Origin: Chlamydiota bacterium
GTDB lineage: Bacteria > Chlamydiota > Chlamydiia > Chlamydiales > Rhabdochlamydiaceae
Assembly: GCA_011065235.1 (NCBI GenBank)
Contig: JAAKFB010000111.1
Coordinates: 1-6,053, forward strand
DNA length: 6,053 nt
Direction: 5' to 3'
A program made the translations under genes and the position numbers. Position 1 is the first letter of the stretch, and the number at the start of each line of letters is the position of its first letter. Below the pieces are notes generated by a model. The model was not told the origin of the DNA. It saw nothing but the letters and a program-made list of their open reading frames with translations, and did no database searches. Shown here piece after piece: positions 1-5,749 of the stretch.

Positions 1-26
1 GATTCATCTCTCGATGATTTTCCCTT

Positions 27-49
27 GTAGATATTGCAGGAATATCTAC
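27..49. repeat. 9-bp perfect inverted repeat
   Basis: A 9-base arm at 27-35 is exactly complementary to 41-49, with a 5-base GCAGG loop. It is AT-rich and has no T-run on either side, so it is a poor terminator. It lies just beyond the likely terminator of the minus-strand operon. It could be an operator or a small hairpin belonging to a neighbouring gene outside the window. Bases 1-26 show nothing recognisable. Confidence 0.4.
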
Positions 50-54
50 TGCGG

Positions 55-95
55 AAAAATCCTCAAGATCTGAACCGTTTTCCTGCTCGAGGATT
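55..95 (-). terminator. Likely intrinsic terminator of the hpf-DUF115 operon
   Basis: Read on the minus strand, bases 95-86 pair with 67-58 to give a 10-bp stem with one G-U pair. The loop is 18 bases and a run of Us (complement of 55-59) follows at once. It begins two bases after the stop codon of the last operon gene, where a terminator is expected. The loop is longer than usual, so efficiency may be modest. Confidence 0.5.
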
Positions 96-96
96 G

Positions 97-1722
97 TCAG
101 GTTATTTCTTTACGGGCCCTAAGGTCTCTAAACATCCCAATTTGTCGTCTCAATTCTCGGTATTTTGCAACCTCTCTCTCCCATTTTGCTCTCTCTTGAT
201 CGAGGTGAGGAAAATAGCGAATGAGCAAGTGATCGAGAGCGCTATCGATCCCTTCTAAAAGACAACCATAGGCCAATTCTTCTTCCAAATCCGCTTGATA
301 CAAAACGAGCTTGCCACTGCTTAGCTTTTTCTCTAATTCTTGCAAGATTGCAACGCAGAGGGCATCGGCGCGCTTAAGAGAATTTCCCAAATCAACCAAA
401 AGTCCAGATAATTGATTCTGATCCAATTCCATTGGAGACTCCTGAATCCACTGGTGAATCTCCCCAGAGAGATCCCGTGTTTTTGTCCCCTTCAAACTTT
501 TGGAAAGGGTCACATTTTTGATCCCCTTGAAACCGATTCCTCCCTCTGAGGCATTGAGAAAAGAGACTTTTGGATGATTTTTCGCAAAAGCGCTGATGCA
601 TTCGGATTCCATCACCCATTTGAGAAGAGTCTCCACCTTTTCCCCATAGATGTCGTGGCGGCTTAAGACCTTTTCAAGGGCGCGGGGATCTTCTCGATCC
701 GATACATCGGCATCGATCCCGCCTGCATAGCGGACTCCGCCGCTATAGGCAAGATCTACTCCCGTCAAAATAATTGGATTGCACCCCAAGGCAAATGCAT
801 AACTGATTGCAAGCGTCGTCACAGAAAACGCCTCAGACCCGAGATCGGGACCCACAGGCTCCTGATCCATTCCCAATTGCTTTTCAAGCCAGTTTTCAAC
901 AAGCCCTCCCGTGTCCGTCTTGAGATATCCAAAAGGACCATTTGCTGTTGCAAAAACATTGCGATGCAACCTCGGTGCAAAGAGAAATGGCCCTTCAAAA
1001 TAGAGAGCTTGGCTGAGCCTGTCCCACTCCTCTTCATTGGGATCCAAAGCGATCGCAAAGTGGGGGCGCACTCCCTGCTTGGAAAGAGCAGTGATTGCCG
1101 ATCCTCCGGCAAAAATGAGCGCCTGATCTCCTGTATTTTTCAGCGTCGAGAGTGATTTTTCAAGAGAGGGGCCTGCTCCACAGATAATTGCAGGCACATT
1201 TTTAAACGACCCTCTCGCATCAAAACACATGGATAGACGCTGAAAATTTGAGAGGACATTTTCGACGATTTGATGACTGTAGAGCACATCCGAGTACAAA
1301 GCAGATAATGCGGCAGATTTTCTCTGCAGGCCAAGAACATCAAAAGACTTCCCTTCAAAGATGGCAAGACGGTCTGTTGGAAATTGCCCCGCCAATACTT
1401 CAATCGGATCTTCCTTTGCATAGTGCAAATGTATCTGGGGATTTTCAATCAAGGAGCGATCAGAAAAAGCGGCAAATGCTCCAAGATCCTCTTCTATAAA
1501 AACAAGAGCCCGCTCTTTTTTTTCCTTTAGCCACATGCTAACGGATTTTGGCAGGGCAAAGCCGATCAGCCCAATAACGTACAACACATCCACTTGCTCG
1601 AGATTCTGGCATTTTAGCCAAGTCTCAAACGGTTTTGAATCTGTCGAAAGCTCCACTTTTTCATGGGGGAAAAATGAGAGAAAAAATCCAATGTCAGGAT
1701 AGCGATCTTTCAAAATCTCCAA
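97..1722 (-). CDS. DUF115 / MptE-Maf-like protein (paralogue B)
   Basis: 541-residue protein with the DUF115 core (6-hydroxymethylpterin pyrophosphokinase MptE-like, also found in Maf flagellin glycosyltransferases). Visible motifs in order: VPAIICGAGPSLE at 176-188, a glycine-rich nucleotide-binding-like loop; ALIFAGG at 201-207; PHFAIALDPN at 220-229; GCNPIILTGVDLA at 313-325; and an NASEGG turn at 390-395. The N-terminal 175 residues form a variable domain and the C-terminal 120 residues are charged and helical. There is no signal peptide or membrane segment, so it is probably cytoplasmic. The start is TTG: an in-frame stop lies six codons upstream, a GAGGGG Shine-Dalgarno sits 7 bases before the TTG, and the next internal Met is residue 63. 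It overlaps the preceding gene by 29 bp. The substrate is unknown: family members act on pterin diphosphates (archaea) or nonulosonic-acid sugars (Maf), and neither is shown here. Confidence 0.85.
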   Translation of the reverse strand: MEILKDRYPDIGFFLSFFPHEKVELSTDSKPFETWLKCQNLEQVDVLYVIGLIGFALPKSVSMWLKEKKERALVFIEEDLGAFAAFSDRSLIENPQIHLHYAKEDPIEVLAGQFPTDRLAIFEGKSFDVLGLQRKSAALSALYSDVLYSHQIVENVLSNFQRLSMCFDARGSFKNVPAIICGAGPSLEKSLSTLKNTGDQALIFAGGSAITALSKQGVRPHFAIALDPNEEEWDRLSQALYFEGPFLFAPRLHRNVFATANGPFGYLKTDTGGLVENWLEKQLGMDQEPVGPDLGSEAFSVTTLAISYAFALGCNPIILTGVDLAYSGGVRYAGGIDADVSDREDPRALEKVLSRHDIYGEKVETLLKWVMESECISAFAKNHPKVSFLNASEGGIGFKGIKNVTLSKSLKGTKTRDLSGEIHQWIQESPMELDQNQLSGLLVDLGNSLKRADALCVAILQELEKKLSSGKLVLYQADLEEELAYGCLLEGIDSALDHLLIRYFPHLDQERAKWEREVAKYRELRRQIGMFRDLRARKEIT

Positions 1723-2203
1723 TTAGATTCCCCTCTTCATCATAAAATTCATCAACTTGTTTTTTGCCATGGGAAAAAACAGTGAGGCGCTTCACTATCC
1801 CATCGGGCCAAAACAGCTTTGTTTCCCCATCGAAAACGCCCTTATCAAAATGGATGAGCGTTTTGAGTGATCCATCTAGATAGAAATATTCTTGAGCGAG
1901 ATGGAAAACCCCATCAACATATCGCTCCAAGCTATAAAGTTGCCCAGTTGGGTAATAACGACGCACCTTGCCGATTTTTGTTCCTTCATAATACCACGTC
2001 TGGGATAGCAGTTGCCCCGATTTGCTGTAAAAAAACGAAGGCCCATGCAATTTTTCACCCTTTCGGTAGGCCTCATAACGCAATTCGCCCGTGGGGAAAT
2101 CCTCTTTTTCCAAAAATTCCAGATCTCCTTTTAAATCGATGTTCAATTCCTCGTCCTCAATCCAAAATTCTCGCTCTGTGGTCTCATATTTTTCTTGCGT
2201 CAT
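1694..2203 (-). CDS. MORN_2 / YwqK-type repeat protein
   Basis: 169-residue protein made of about five and a half tandem repeats of 23-24 residues, roughly at 36-58, 59-82, 83-106, 107-130, 131-153 and 154-162. Each opens with an aromatic-x-x-(T/S/D)-G-x-(L/I) pattern such as YYPTGQL and FYLDGSL and continues with an aromatic/charged strand. This is the MORN-variant (YwqK family) beta-repeat signature. The first 35 residues are acidic. Such repeats are usually protein- or membrane-binding surfaces. Some YwqK proteins are labelled antitoxins in databases, but nothing here shows a toxin partner. No signal peptide is visible. An AGGGG motif 7 bases before the ATG supports the start. The gene overlaps the upstream DUF115 gene by 20 bp and the downstream DUF115 gene by 29 bp, so it is probably made together with both and may bind one of them (inference). 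Confidence 0.8.
   Translation of the reverse strand: MTQEKYETTEREFWIEDEELNIDLKGDLEFLEKEDFPTGELRYEAYRKGEKLHGPSFFYSKSGQLLSQTWYYEGTKIGKVRRYYPTGQLYSLERYVDGVFHLAQEYFYLDGSLKTLIHFDKGVFDGETKLFWPDGIVKRLTVFSHGKKQVDEFYDEEGNLIGDFERSLS
1730..1735 (-). promoter_or_regulatory. Ribosome binding site deciding a TTG start
   Basis: GAGGGG on the minus strand lies 7 bases before TTG at 1722-1720. It sits inside the end of the repeat-protein gene. With no in-frame ATG before residue 63 and an upstream in-frame stop, it fixes TTG as the start of DUF115 paralogue B. Confidence 0.6.
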
Positions 2204-3608
2204 CGCAAATCCCCTTCATAAATAGCCATTGATTTAGACCCATTCCGTATACCTTGGGAATCTCCTTTGGAATCTGTCTTGCAAAGACATGTTTCCAGAC
2301 ATCCCAAATGGGGCGCAAGAATCTCACGTAGGCCATTTCTTTTTCAATTTCTAATTCCAAAAGAGCATATTCCCCATTTTTCTCAACTGGGTTGGGGTAG
2401 ATCTGTTCCAATAACGCAAGCATTTTCTCACAAAGCTCACCTACCTTTTCAAAACTCTGTCCGAAGTTTTCTCTTTGCATTCCCTTTTCCAAGTTCAAAA
2501 CAGCGCTGTAGACCTCTCCCTGCAGATCCAATTGCCTTTCAAATGAAACTTCATGTAGCGGCTTCTTCTCAAATCCCGCTATCTCCATTCCGCAAGACGC
2601 ATTGATCCACTCCACTTCCGGATGCAGCTTCGCGAAATGCGAGAGCCAATCGGCAGCAAAAATCCAATCCCGGCGCGTGAAAAGTCCCCCCTCAATTGGG
2701 ACCAATTCTCCCTCTTCGGGCCGCTCGAAGTCTCCTGCATAATGCTTGTCCTTGCTTTGAGCCAAATCAACACCCACCAAAATAATCGGATTGCATCCGA
2801 GATGACAGGCAAGTGCTGCCTGAAACGTCGACACATTCCATCCCCCATCAAACATCTCTTTTTCAAGAAAATCATTCCGACTACCGGGAATCCACAGAAG
2901 AGGCCCCTGCGCCTGCTCAAGGACAGTTGGATGGACGCGATTTTGGAAAAAAAGAGGCATTGCATGCGCGCCATTTTCGAAATATCTCTTCGACGGCGGA
3001 TGAGGATCGATCAAAGCTCCAAAATGCGGCTGAATCGAAAACTGCGACAAACTACTCAGCGCTGTGCCTCCAGCAAAGATAAGAGCTCTATCCTTTAACG
3101 TCCGCAGATAGGGCGCTTCCATTTCAAGTGACGCTCCCGCACCACAAATCACCGCTGGAACCCCCTTGAAAGCCCCAAAAAGATCTCGTCCATCGCTCGC
3201 ATTAGAAAAACAGGAACTATTTCTCAAAAAATTTGTCAACAAATCGATGCCGCGATGTTGAAAATCGGATGCAACTAGATGAATCCCCTCTTGCAAAAAA
3301 GCCATCTTTGCAAAAAGAGCCTCCATTTTTTCCAGATTCTTGGCTCCATTTCCCGGCACTTTCCAATACTCAAAAGTCAAAAAAACAAATTCCCAAGCAA
3401 TTTGTTTCAAAGCCTCTTCATTTTCCCCATTGCATAGACGGATCCGTTCATGTTCTGACCCCCTCATCAGCGCCTTTTCGTCATCTTCGATAACGACAAC
3501 GAAGCGCGCGTCCTCCTCATTCAGCCAGTGTTTCAATTCTTCCAAAAGCTCTCCCTCGGGAAAACCATAGACACACAGTACATCAGCTACTGGCAGGGTG
3601 ACTTGCAT
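2184..3608 (-). CDS. DUF115 / MptE-Maf-like protein (paralogue A)
   Basis: 474-residue paralogue of the last gene in the operon. It shares the DUF115 core in the same order: VPAVICGAGASLE at 150-162 (Ala replaces the usual Pro of GAGPSL), ALIFAGG at 175-181, PHFGALIDPH at 194-203, GCNPIILVGVDLA at 271-283, HYAGDF at 289-294, and INASCG at 335-340. Its N-terminus (ADVLCVYG at 8-15) lines up with VDVLYVIG at 44-51 of paralogue B, so it lacks about 36 N-terminal residues present there. The ATG is well supported: GGAG lies 5 bases upstream and no start codon was seen in the stretch of the same frame read upstream of it. No signal peptide or membrane helix is visible. It overlaps the nuclease-like gene upstream by 22 bp and the repeat-protein gene downstream by 20 bp. 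A transferase or pyrophosphokinase-like activity is likely from the family; the substrate is unknown. Confidence 0.85.
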   Translation of the reverse strand: MQVTLPVADVLCVYGFPEGELLEELKHWLNEEDARFVVVIEDDEKALMRGSEHERIRLCNGENEEALKQIAWEFVFLTFEYWKVPGNGAKNLEKMEALFAKMAFLQEGIHLVASDFQHRGIDLLTNFLRNSSCFSNASDGRDLFGAFKGVPAVICGAGASLEMEAPYLRTLKDRALIFAGGTALSSLSQFSIQPHFGALIDPHPPSKRYFENGAHAMPLFFQNRVHPTVLEQAQGPLLWIPGSRNDFLEKEMFDGGWNVSTFQAALACHLGCNPIILVGVDLAQSKDKHYAGDFERPEEGELVPIEGGLFTRRDWIFAADWLSHFAKLHPEVEWINASCGMEIAGFEKKPLHEVSFERQLDLQGEVYSAVLNLEKGMQRENFGQSFEKVGELCEKMLALLEQIYPNPVEKNGEYALLELEIEKEMAYVRFLRPIWDVWKHVFARQIPKEIPKVYGMGLNQWLFMKGICDDARKI

Positions 3609-4045
3609 ATGTTCTCCAAAAGTTGAGAGTAGGGTGGCAAAAAAGAAAGGGACTGCGGGTGGATAAGTTCCACCAGATTTTCCCCAGAAAGAGCGACATA
3701 AAGAGCTCCCACAAAATGATTATATCCTAGAACCTGATCTTTGGCCCCCTCATTCCATCTTCCCTCTTTGCATTCAATTAAAAGAAGAGGATATAGGGGG
3801 TACTCGGGGTGAATTCCTTTTGCAAAACAGACAACATCGGCTCGCCTTTTGGGCAACCCTGCCGTACCCCTCAAATGGGGCAACTCTGAGAGTTCCTTTT
3901 CGATCGCTAAAAGCTCTTTGGGGAATCCCAACTGAGTTATCATCACTTGCAAGAGCTTTTGCCGCACAATTTCTTCAGGAGTGGCCGAGACAAAACACTG
4001 CCTAATAGGATCAAACAGGCTACCCTTCCGCTTGGATGACACCAT
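3587..4045 (-). CDS. Stand-alone HsdR-N-like PD-(D/E)XK nuclease-fold protein
   Basis: About 152 residues matching only the N-terminal nuclease domain of type I restriction R subunits (HSDR_N_2 type). Counted from the ATG at 4045: LFDPIR at 10-15 and ATPEEIVRQ at 21-29 open the domain; IEKE with Glu49 follows; then KRRADVV with Asp70, LLIECKE with Glu91 and Lys93, and a Q(x3)YN box at 104-109. The D...ExK triad of the PD-(D/E)XK fold is therefore intact. No helicase or translocase domain follows and no HsdM/HsdS lies nearby, so it is not a working type I restriction enzyme by itself. The start is uncertain: in-frame GTG at 4060, ATG at 4054 and ATG at 4045 all overlap hpf and none has a strong Shine-Dalgarno; a weak GAG lies 4 bases before 4045. 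A DNA- or RNA-processing role in the operon is possible, and loss of catalysis with retained binding cannot be excluded. Confidence 0.75.
   Translation of the reverse strand: MVSSKRKGSLFDPIRQCFVSATPEEIVRQKLLQVMITQLGFPKELLAIEKELSELPHLRGTAGLPKRRADVVCFAKGIHPEYPLYPLLLIECKEGRWNEGAKDQVLGYNHFVGALYVALSGENLVELIHPQSLSFLPPYSQLLENICKSPCQ
3614..3617 (-). promoter_or_regulatory. Ribosome binding site of DUF115 paralogue A
   Basis: GGAG on the minus strand sits 5 bases before the ATG at 3608-3606, within the last codons of the nuclease-like gene. It supports this start and translational coupling across the overlap. Confidence 0.6.
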
Positions 4046-4646
4046 AATGCTCATCTTCACGTCGATAGATCAGCTTCAGCTTCTTGTCAGTTTCATCACG
4101 AAAAAGCATGAAAGAATCTTGAGAGAGCTCCATCTTCATGATCGCTTCTTCCGTGGACAAGATTTTCAATATCTGCGTCTCATTGGCAATCACCTTATGG
4201 GGCATCCAATTTTTGAGATTTTCGGAGTCAATTTCCTCATTGACCTCTTCCGTCTCATCCTTTGGAGGATGGTGATACACATTCACCGACATATCGACAA
4301 GATTCATCGGTTTTCTGTGATAGTCTTGAATTTTCCCTTTCCATTTTCTGAAAAGCCGTTGCAATTTTTGAATAGCGCGATCGATCGAAGCGTACATATC
4401 GGTACTTCTCGCCTCGACCTTCACCTTAAAATGATTGAAATGACACGTGATGACACAGACATGTTCCACCTTTTGAATTTCCAAGGTGACATGCACGTCC
4501 ATGATATGGTTGTGAAACCGCTCAATTTTCGTCAGCTTGTCCCACACATGCTTGCGCATCGGATCTGTTAACTGAAAATTTTTCCCAATGATATAGATAT
4601 TGTATCCAAGAGCTTCTTCCTCTGCGAATTTTTCTTTATCAACCAT
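4020..4646 (-). CDS. hpf: Long-form ribosome hibernation-promoting factor
   Basis: 208 residues with both domains of long HPF (YvyD/RaiA family), which binds the 30S decoding region and pairs ribosomes into inactive 100S dimers in slow growth or stress. The N-terminal S30AE domain spans about 16-110 (YNIYIIGKNF, then the beta strands at 51-80 and the helix ASIDRAIQKLQRLFRKWK at 86-103). An acidic linker covers about 125-145. The C-terminal dimerisation domain is at 148-205, with STEEAIMKMELSQDSFMLFRD and YRREDEHYGVIQ. It is slightly longer than usual long HPFs because of about 13 extra N-terminal residues. I chose ATG 4646 because GGTGAGG lies 6 bases upstream; ATG 4661 (213 residues) would place that motif inside the gene and has no ribosome site. 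It is the first gene of the operon, and its end overlaps the nuclease-like gene. Confidence 0.92.
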   Translation of the reverse strand: MVDKEKFAEEEALGYNIYIIGKNFQLTDPMRKHVWDKLTKIERFHNHIMDVHVTLEIQKVEHVCVITCHFNHFKVKVEARSTDMYASIDRAIQKLQRLFRKWKGKIQDYHRKPMNLVDMSVNVYHHPPKDETEEVNEEIDSENLKNWMPHKVIANETQILKILSTEEAIMKMELSQDSFMLFRDETDKKLKLIYRREDEHYGVIQAEG

Positions 4647-4652
4647 TATTTT

Positions 4653-4659
4653 CCTCACC
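4653..4659 (-). promoter_or_regulatory. Ribosome binding site deciding the hpf start
   Basis: GGTGAGG on the minus strand, 6 bases before ATG 4646. It argues for the inner ATG over the one at 4661. Confidence 0.6.
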
Positions 4660-4676
4660 ATTCAATCAGAGTTCCA

Positions 4677-4705
4677 ATATTAGCGCATTTTTCTTCGATA
4701 TGCAA
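4677..4705 (-). promoter_or_regulatory. Candidate sigma70-type promoter of the hpf operon
   Basis: On the minus strand TTGCAT (4705-4700) and TAATAT (4682-4677) are separated by exactly 17 bases. Transcription would begin about 25 bases before ATG 4646. Each box matches the consensus only in part (3 of 6 and 4 of 6), but spacing and position fit. All five minus-strand genes overlap, so this may be the only promoter for the operon. Confidence 0.45.
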
Positions 4706-4765
4706 TATTATGATCTTGGCTTTGCAACTTTTTGGGACTGAAGGCCTCGAGATATTTACCCTCGG

Positions 4766-4822
4766 AGCGATTTATTTAAACAGGAAGGGGTTAAAAACCC
4801 CTTCCTGTTTAAATAAATCGCT
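4766..4822 (-). terminator. Perfect 27-bp inverted repeat, possible terminator of tRNA-Arg
   Basis: Bases 4766-4792 are exactly complementary to 4796-4822, leaving a 3-base AAA loop. The core is a GGAAGGGG/CCCCTTCC stem followed on either strand by a T-rich stretch that is itself part of the stem, which would suit a bidirectional terminator. It lies downstream of the minus-strand tRNA-Arg and upstream of the hpf promoter. There is no free T-run beyond the stem, and 27 perfect pairs is far more than a terminator needs. A mobile-element remnant or a structured RNA is also possible. The inverted repeat is certain; its function is not. Confidence 0.5.
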
Positions 4823-4823
4823 A

Positions 4824-4842
4824 GTTCGACCATCGGTCGAAC
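4824..4842 (-). repeat. 8-bp perfect hairpin between tRNA-Arg and the 27-bp repeat
   Basis: GTTCGACC at 4824-4831 pairs perfectly with GGTCGAAC at 4835-4842 across an ATC loop. Read on the minus strand it is followed by a moderately T-rich stretch, so it could act as the first stop signal for tRNA-Arg, with the larger hairpin one base further on as a second. Confidence 0.45.
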
Positions 4843-4905
4843 GCCCCAGGGAAAATAGACGAGGCAAGCAGTCTCAAAAAGTTACAAAGTCGAGATGATA
4901 TAATC

Positions 4906-4979
4906 CGCACCGAACAGGACTCGAACCTGTAACCACCTGGTCCGAAGCCAGGTACTCTATCCAATTGAGCTATCGGTGC
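4906..4979 (-). tRNA. tRNA-Arg (anticodon UCG)
   Basis: 74-nt cloverleaf on the minus strand. The acceptor stem is GCACCGA with TCGGTGC and a G discriminator. The D arm is GCTC/GAGT, with a final G-T pair. The anticodon stem is CCTGG/CCAGG around loop CTTCGGA, giving anticodon UCG (reads CGA). The variable loop is TGGTT and the T arm is ACAGG/CCTGT around TTCGAGT. CCA is not encoded, so it must be added after transcription. The gene is divergent from recO, only 32 bases from its start codon. I saw no convincing promoter in that gap, so its promoter probably overlaps the start of recO. Confidence 0.96.
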
Positions 4980-5011
4980 AGAGGTACTAAGATACCATAG
5001 AGAACGATTTA

Positions 5012-5611
5012 ATGCCATCCGAAGAAAAGCACGAAGGACTCGTTTTACGCAGCCTCGATTACAAAGACCGCCAAAAAATCATTACCCTATTTACTCCCAC
5101 TTGCGGAATCATCAGCCTCATCGTCAAAGGCATTACCCGTAAAAAAACGCACCTACTCACCCTCACCTCACCTTTCACTCAAGCAGAATACCATTTCAGC
5201 ATCCGTCGCTCCGATCTCTACACCTTTCGCGATGGGACCCTGCTCAACACTCACCACACCCTGCGCCAATCCCTTTCCACCATCGAGGGCGCAAGCGTCC
5301 TTGCAAAGGCCCTGCTCACCTCGCAACTGCCCGGCAAGCCCGCGCCCGCGCTCTACCGCCTCACCCTCACCTATCTCAAACACCTCCCCGCATTCACCGA
5401 TCCCACATCGTTGACCACATCCTTCCATCTCAAACTCCTCAAGCACGACGGTCACCTCACACCCGACAATCCCGAGTCTCCTTTTACTCCACAAGAATGG
5501 GCCCTCGTCACCACCCTCACAGAAACACGCAGCATCGATACTCTGATGGAGATGTCGGTGCCTTTGGATCTAAGCCAAAAAGTTCAACTAATGTTTAAAG
5601 AAAAAATATAA
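5012..5611 (+). CDS. recO: DNA repair protein RecO (short form)
   Basis: 199 residues. RecO helps RecR load RecA onto SSB-coated single-stranded DNA and anneals strands in RecF-pathway repair. The N-terminal OB fold is clear at about 5-80: EGLVLRSLDYKDRQKIITLFT, then GIISLIVKGITRKK, a basic DNA-binding face. A helical C-terminal part follows (90-145, including the FHLKLLKHDGHLTPD segment typical of RecO). The protein is about 40 residues shorter than common RecOs (about 240). It lacks the CxxC...CxxC zinc finger that normally follows this segment; its only cysteine is residue 31. The end reads cleanly with no sign of a frameshift. The ribosome site is weak (GAG about 9 bases before ATG). The coding strand is C-rich, with CTC for 19 of 33 leucines, unlike the mixed usage of the minus-strand genes. 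Confidence 0.88.
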   Translation: MPSEEKHEGLVLRSLDYKDRQKIITLFTPTCGIISLIVKGITRKKTHLLTLTSPFTQAEYHFSIRRSDLYTFRDGTLLNTHHTLRQSLSTIEGASVLAKALLTSQLPGKPAPALYRLTLTYLKHLPAFTDPTSLTTSFHLKLLKHDGHLTPDNPESPFTPQEWALVTTLTETRSIDTLMEMSVPLDLSQKVQLMFKEKI

Positions 5612-5624
5612 CCACAATTATCTC

Positions 5625-5654
5625 TTGCAGGGATTTCTACGTTGAGATTATGAT
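5625..5654 (+). promoter_or_regulatory. Candidate promoter of tRNA-Leu
   Basis: TTGCAG (5625-5630) and TATGAT (5649-5654) lie 18 bases apart, 14 bases after the recO stop. The tRNA begins 11 bases after the -10 box, which suits a short leader. The -10 box matches 5 of 6 consensus bases. No terminator is visible between recO and this promoter, so recO transcripts may also read into the tRNA. Confidence 0.5.
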
Positions 5655-5665
5655 GTTTTGCTTAT

Positions 5666-5749
5666 GCGGAAGTGGCGAAATTGGTAGACGCGCTACCTTG
5701 AGGGGGTAGTGAGGGAAACCTTTTGGGGGTTCGAGTCCCCCCTTTCGCA
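5666..5749 (+). tRNA. tRNA-Leu (anticodon GAG)
   Basis: 84-nt class II tRNA. The acceptor stem is GCGGAAG with CTTTCGC (one G-U pair) and an A discriminator. The D arm is GCG/CGC. The anticodon stem CTACC/GGTAG surrounds loop TTGAGGG, giving anticodon GAG (reads CTC and CTT). The long variable arm TGAGGGAAACCTTTT contains an AGG/CCT stem, as expected for leucine tRNAs. The T arm is GGGGG/CCCCC around TTCGAGT. CCA is not encoded. The 3' half is complementary to the sequence just downstream (see the inverted repeat at 5730-5795). The A73 discriminator normally needed by leucyl-tRNA synthetase is present. Confidence 0.96.

Noticed and set aside
34..258. 74-residue plus-strand frame at the left edge
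   Set aside because: Runs through the operon terminator and opposite the end of DUF115 paralogue B; no domain signal.
1694..2203. Toxin-antitoxin antitoxin gene
   Set aside because: The YwqK antitoxin label is a database habit; no toxin-like partner lies beside it.
3981..4571. 196-residue plus-strand frame opposite hpf
   Set aside because: Shadow of the clearly recognisable hpf gene; no ribosome site or domain of its own.
4710..4898. 62-residue plus-strand frame through the 27-bp palindrome
   Set aside because: Mostly translation of the inverted repeat; no start context or similarity.
4980..5011. Promoter for tRNA-Arg or recO in the short divergent gap
   Set aside because: Partial -10-like hexamers exist on both strands but none has a matching -35 box at good spacing.
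4821..5018. 65-residue minus-strand reading frame across tRNA-Arg
   Set aside because: Its centre is a translation of the tRNA gene itself, a well-known kind of false protein call.
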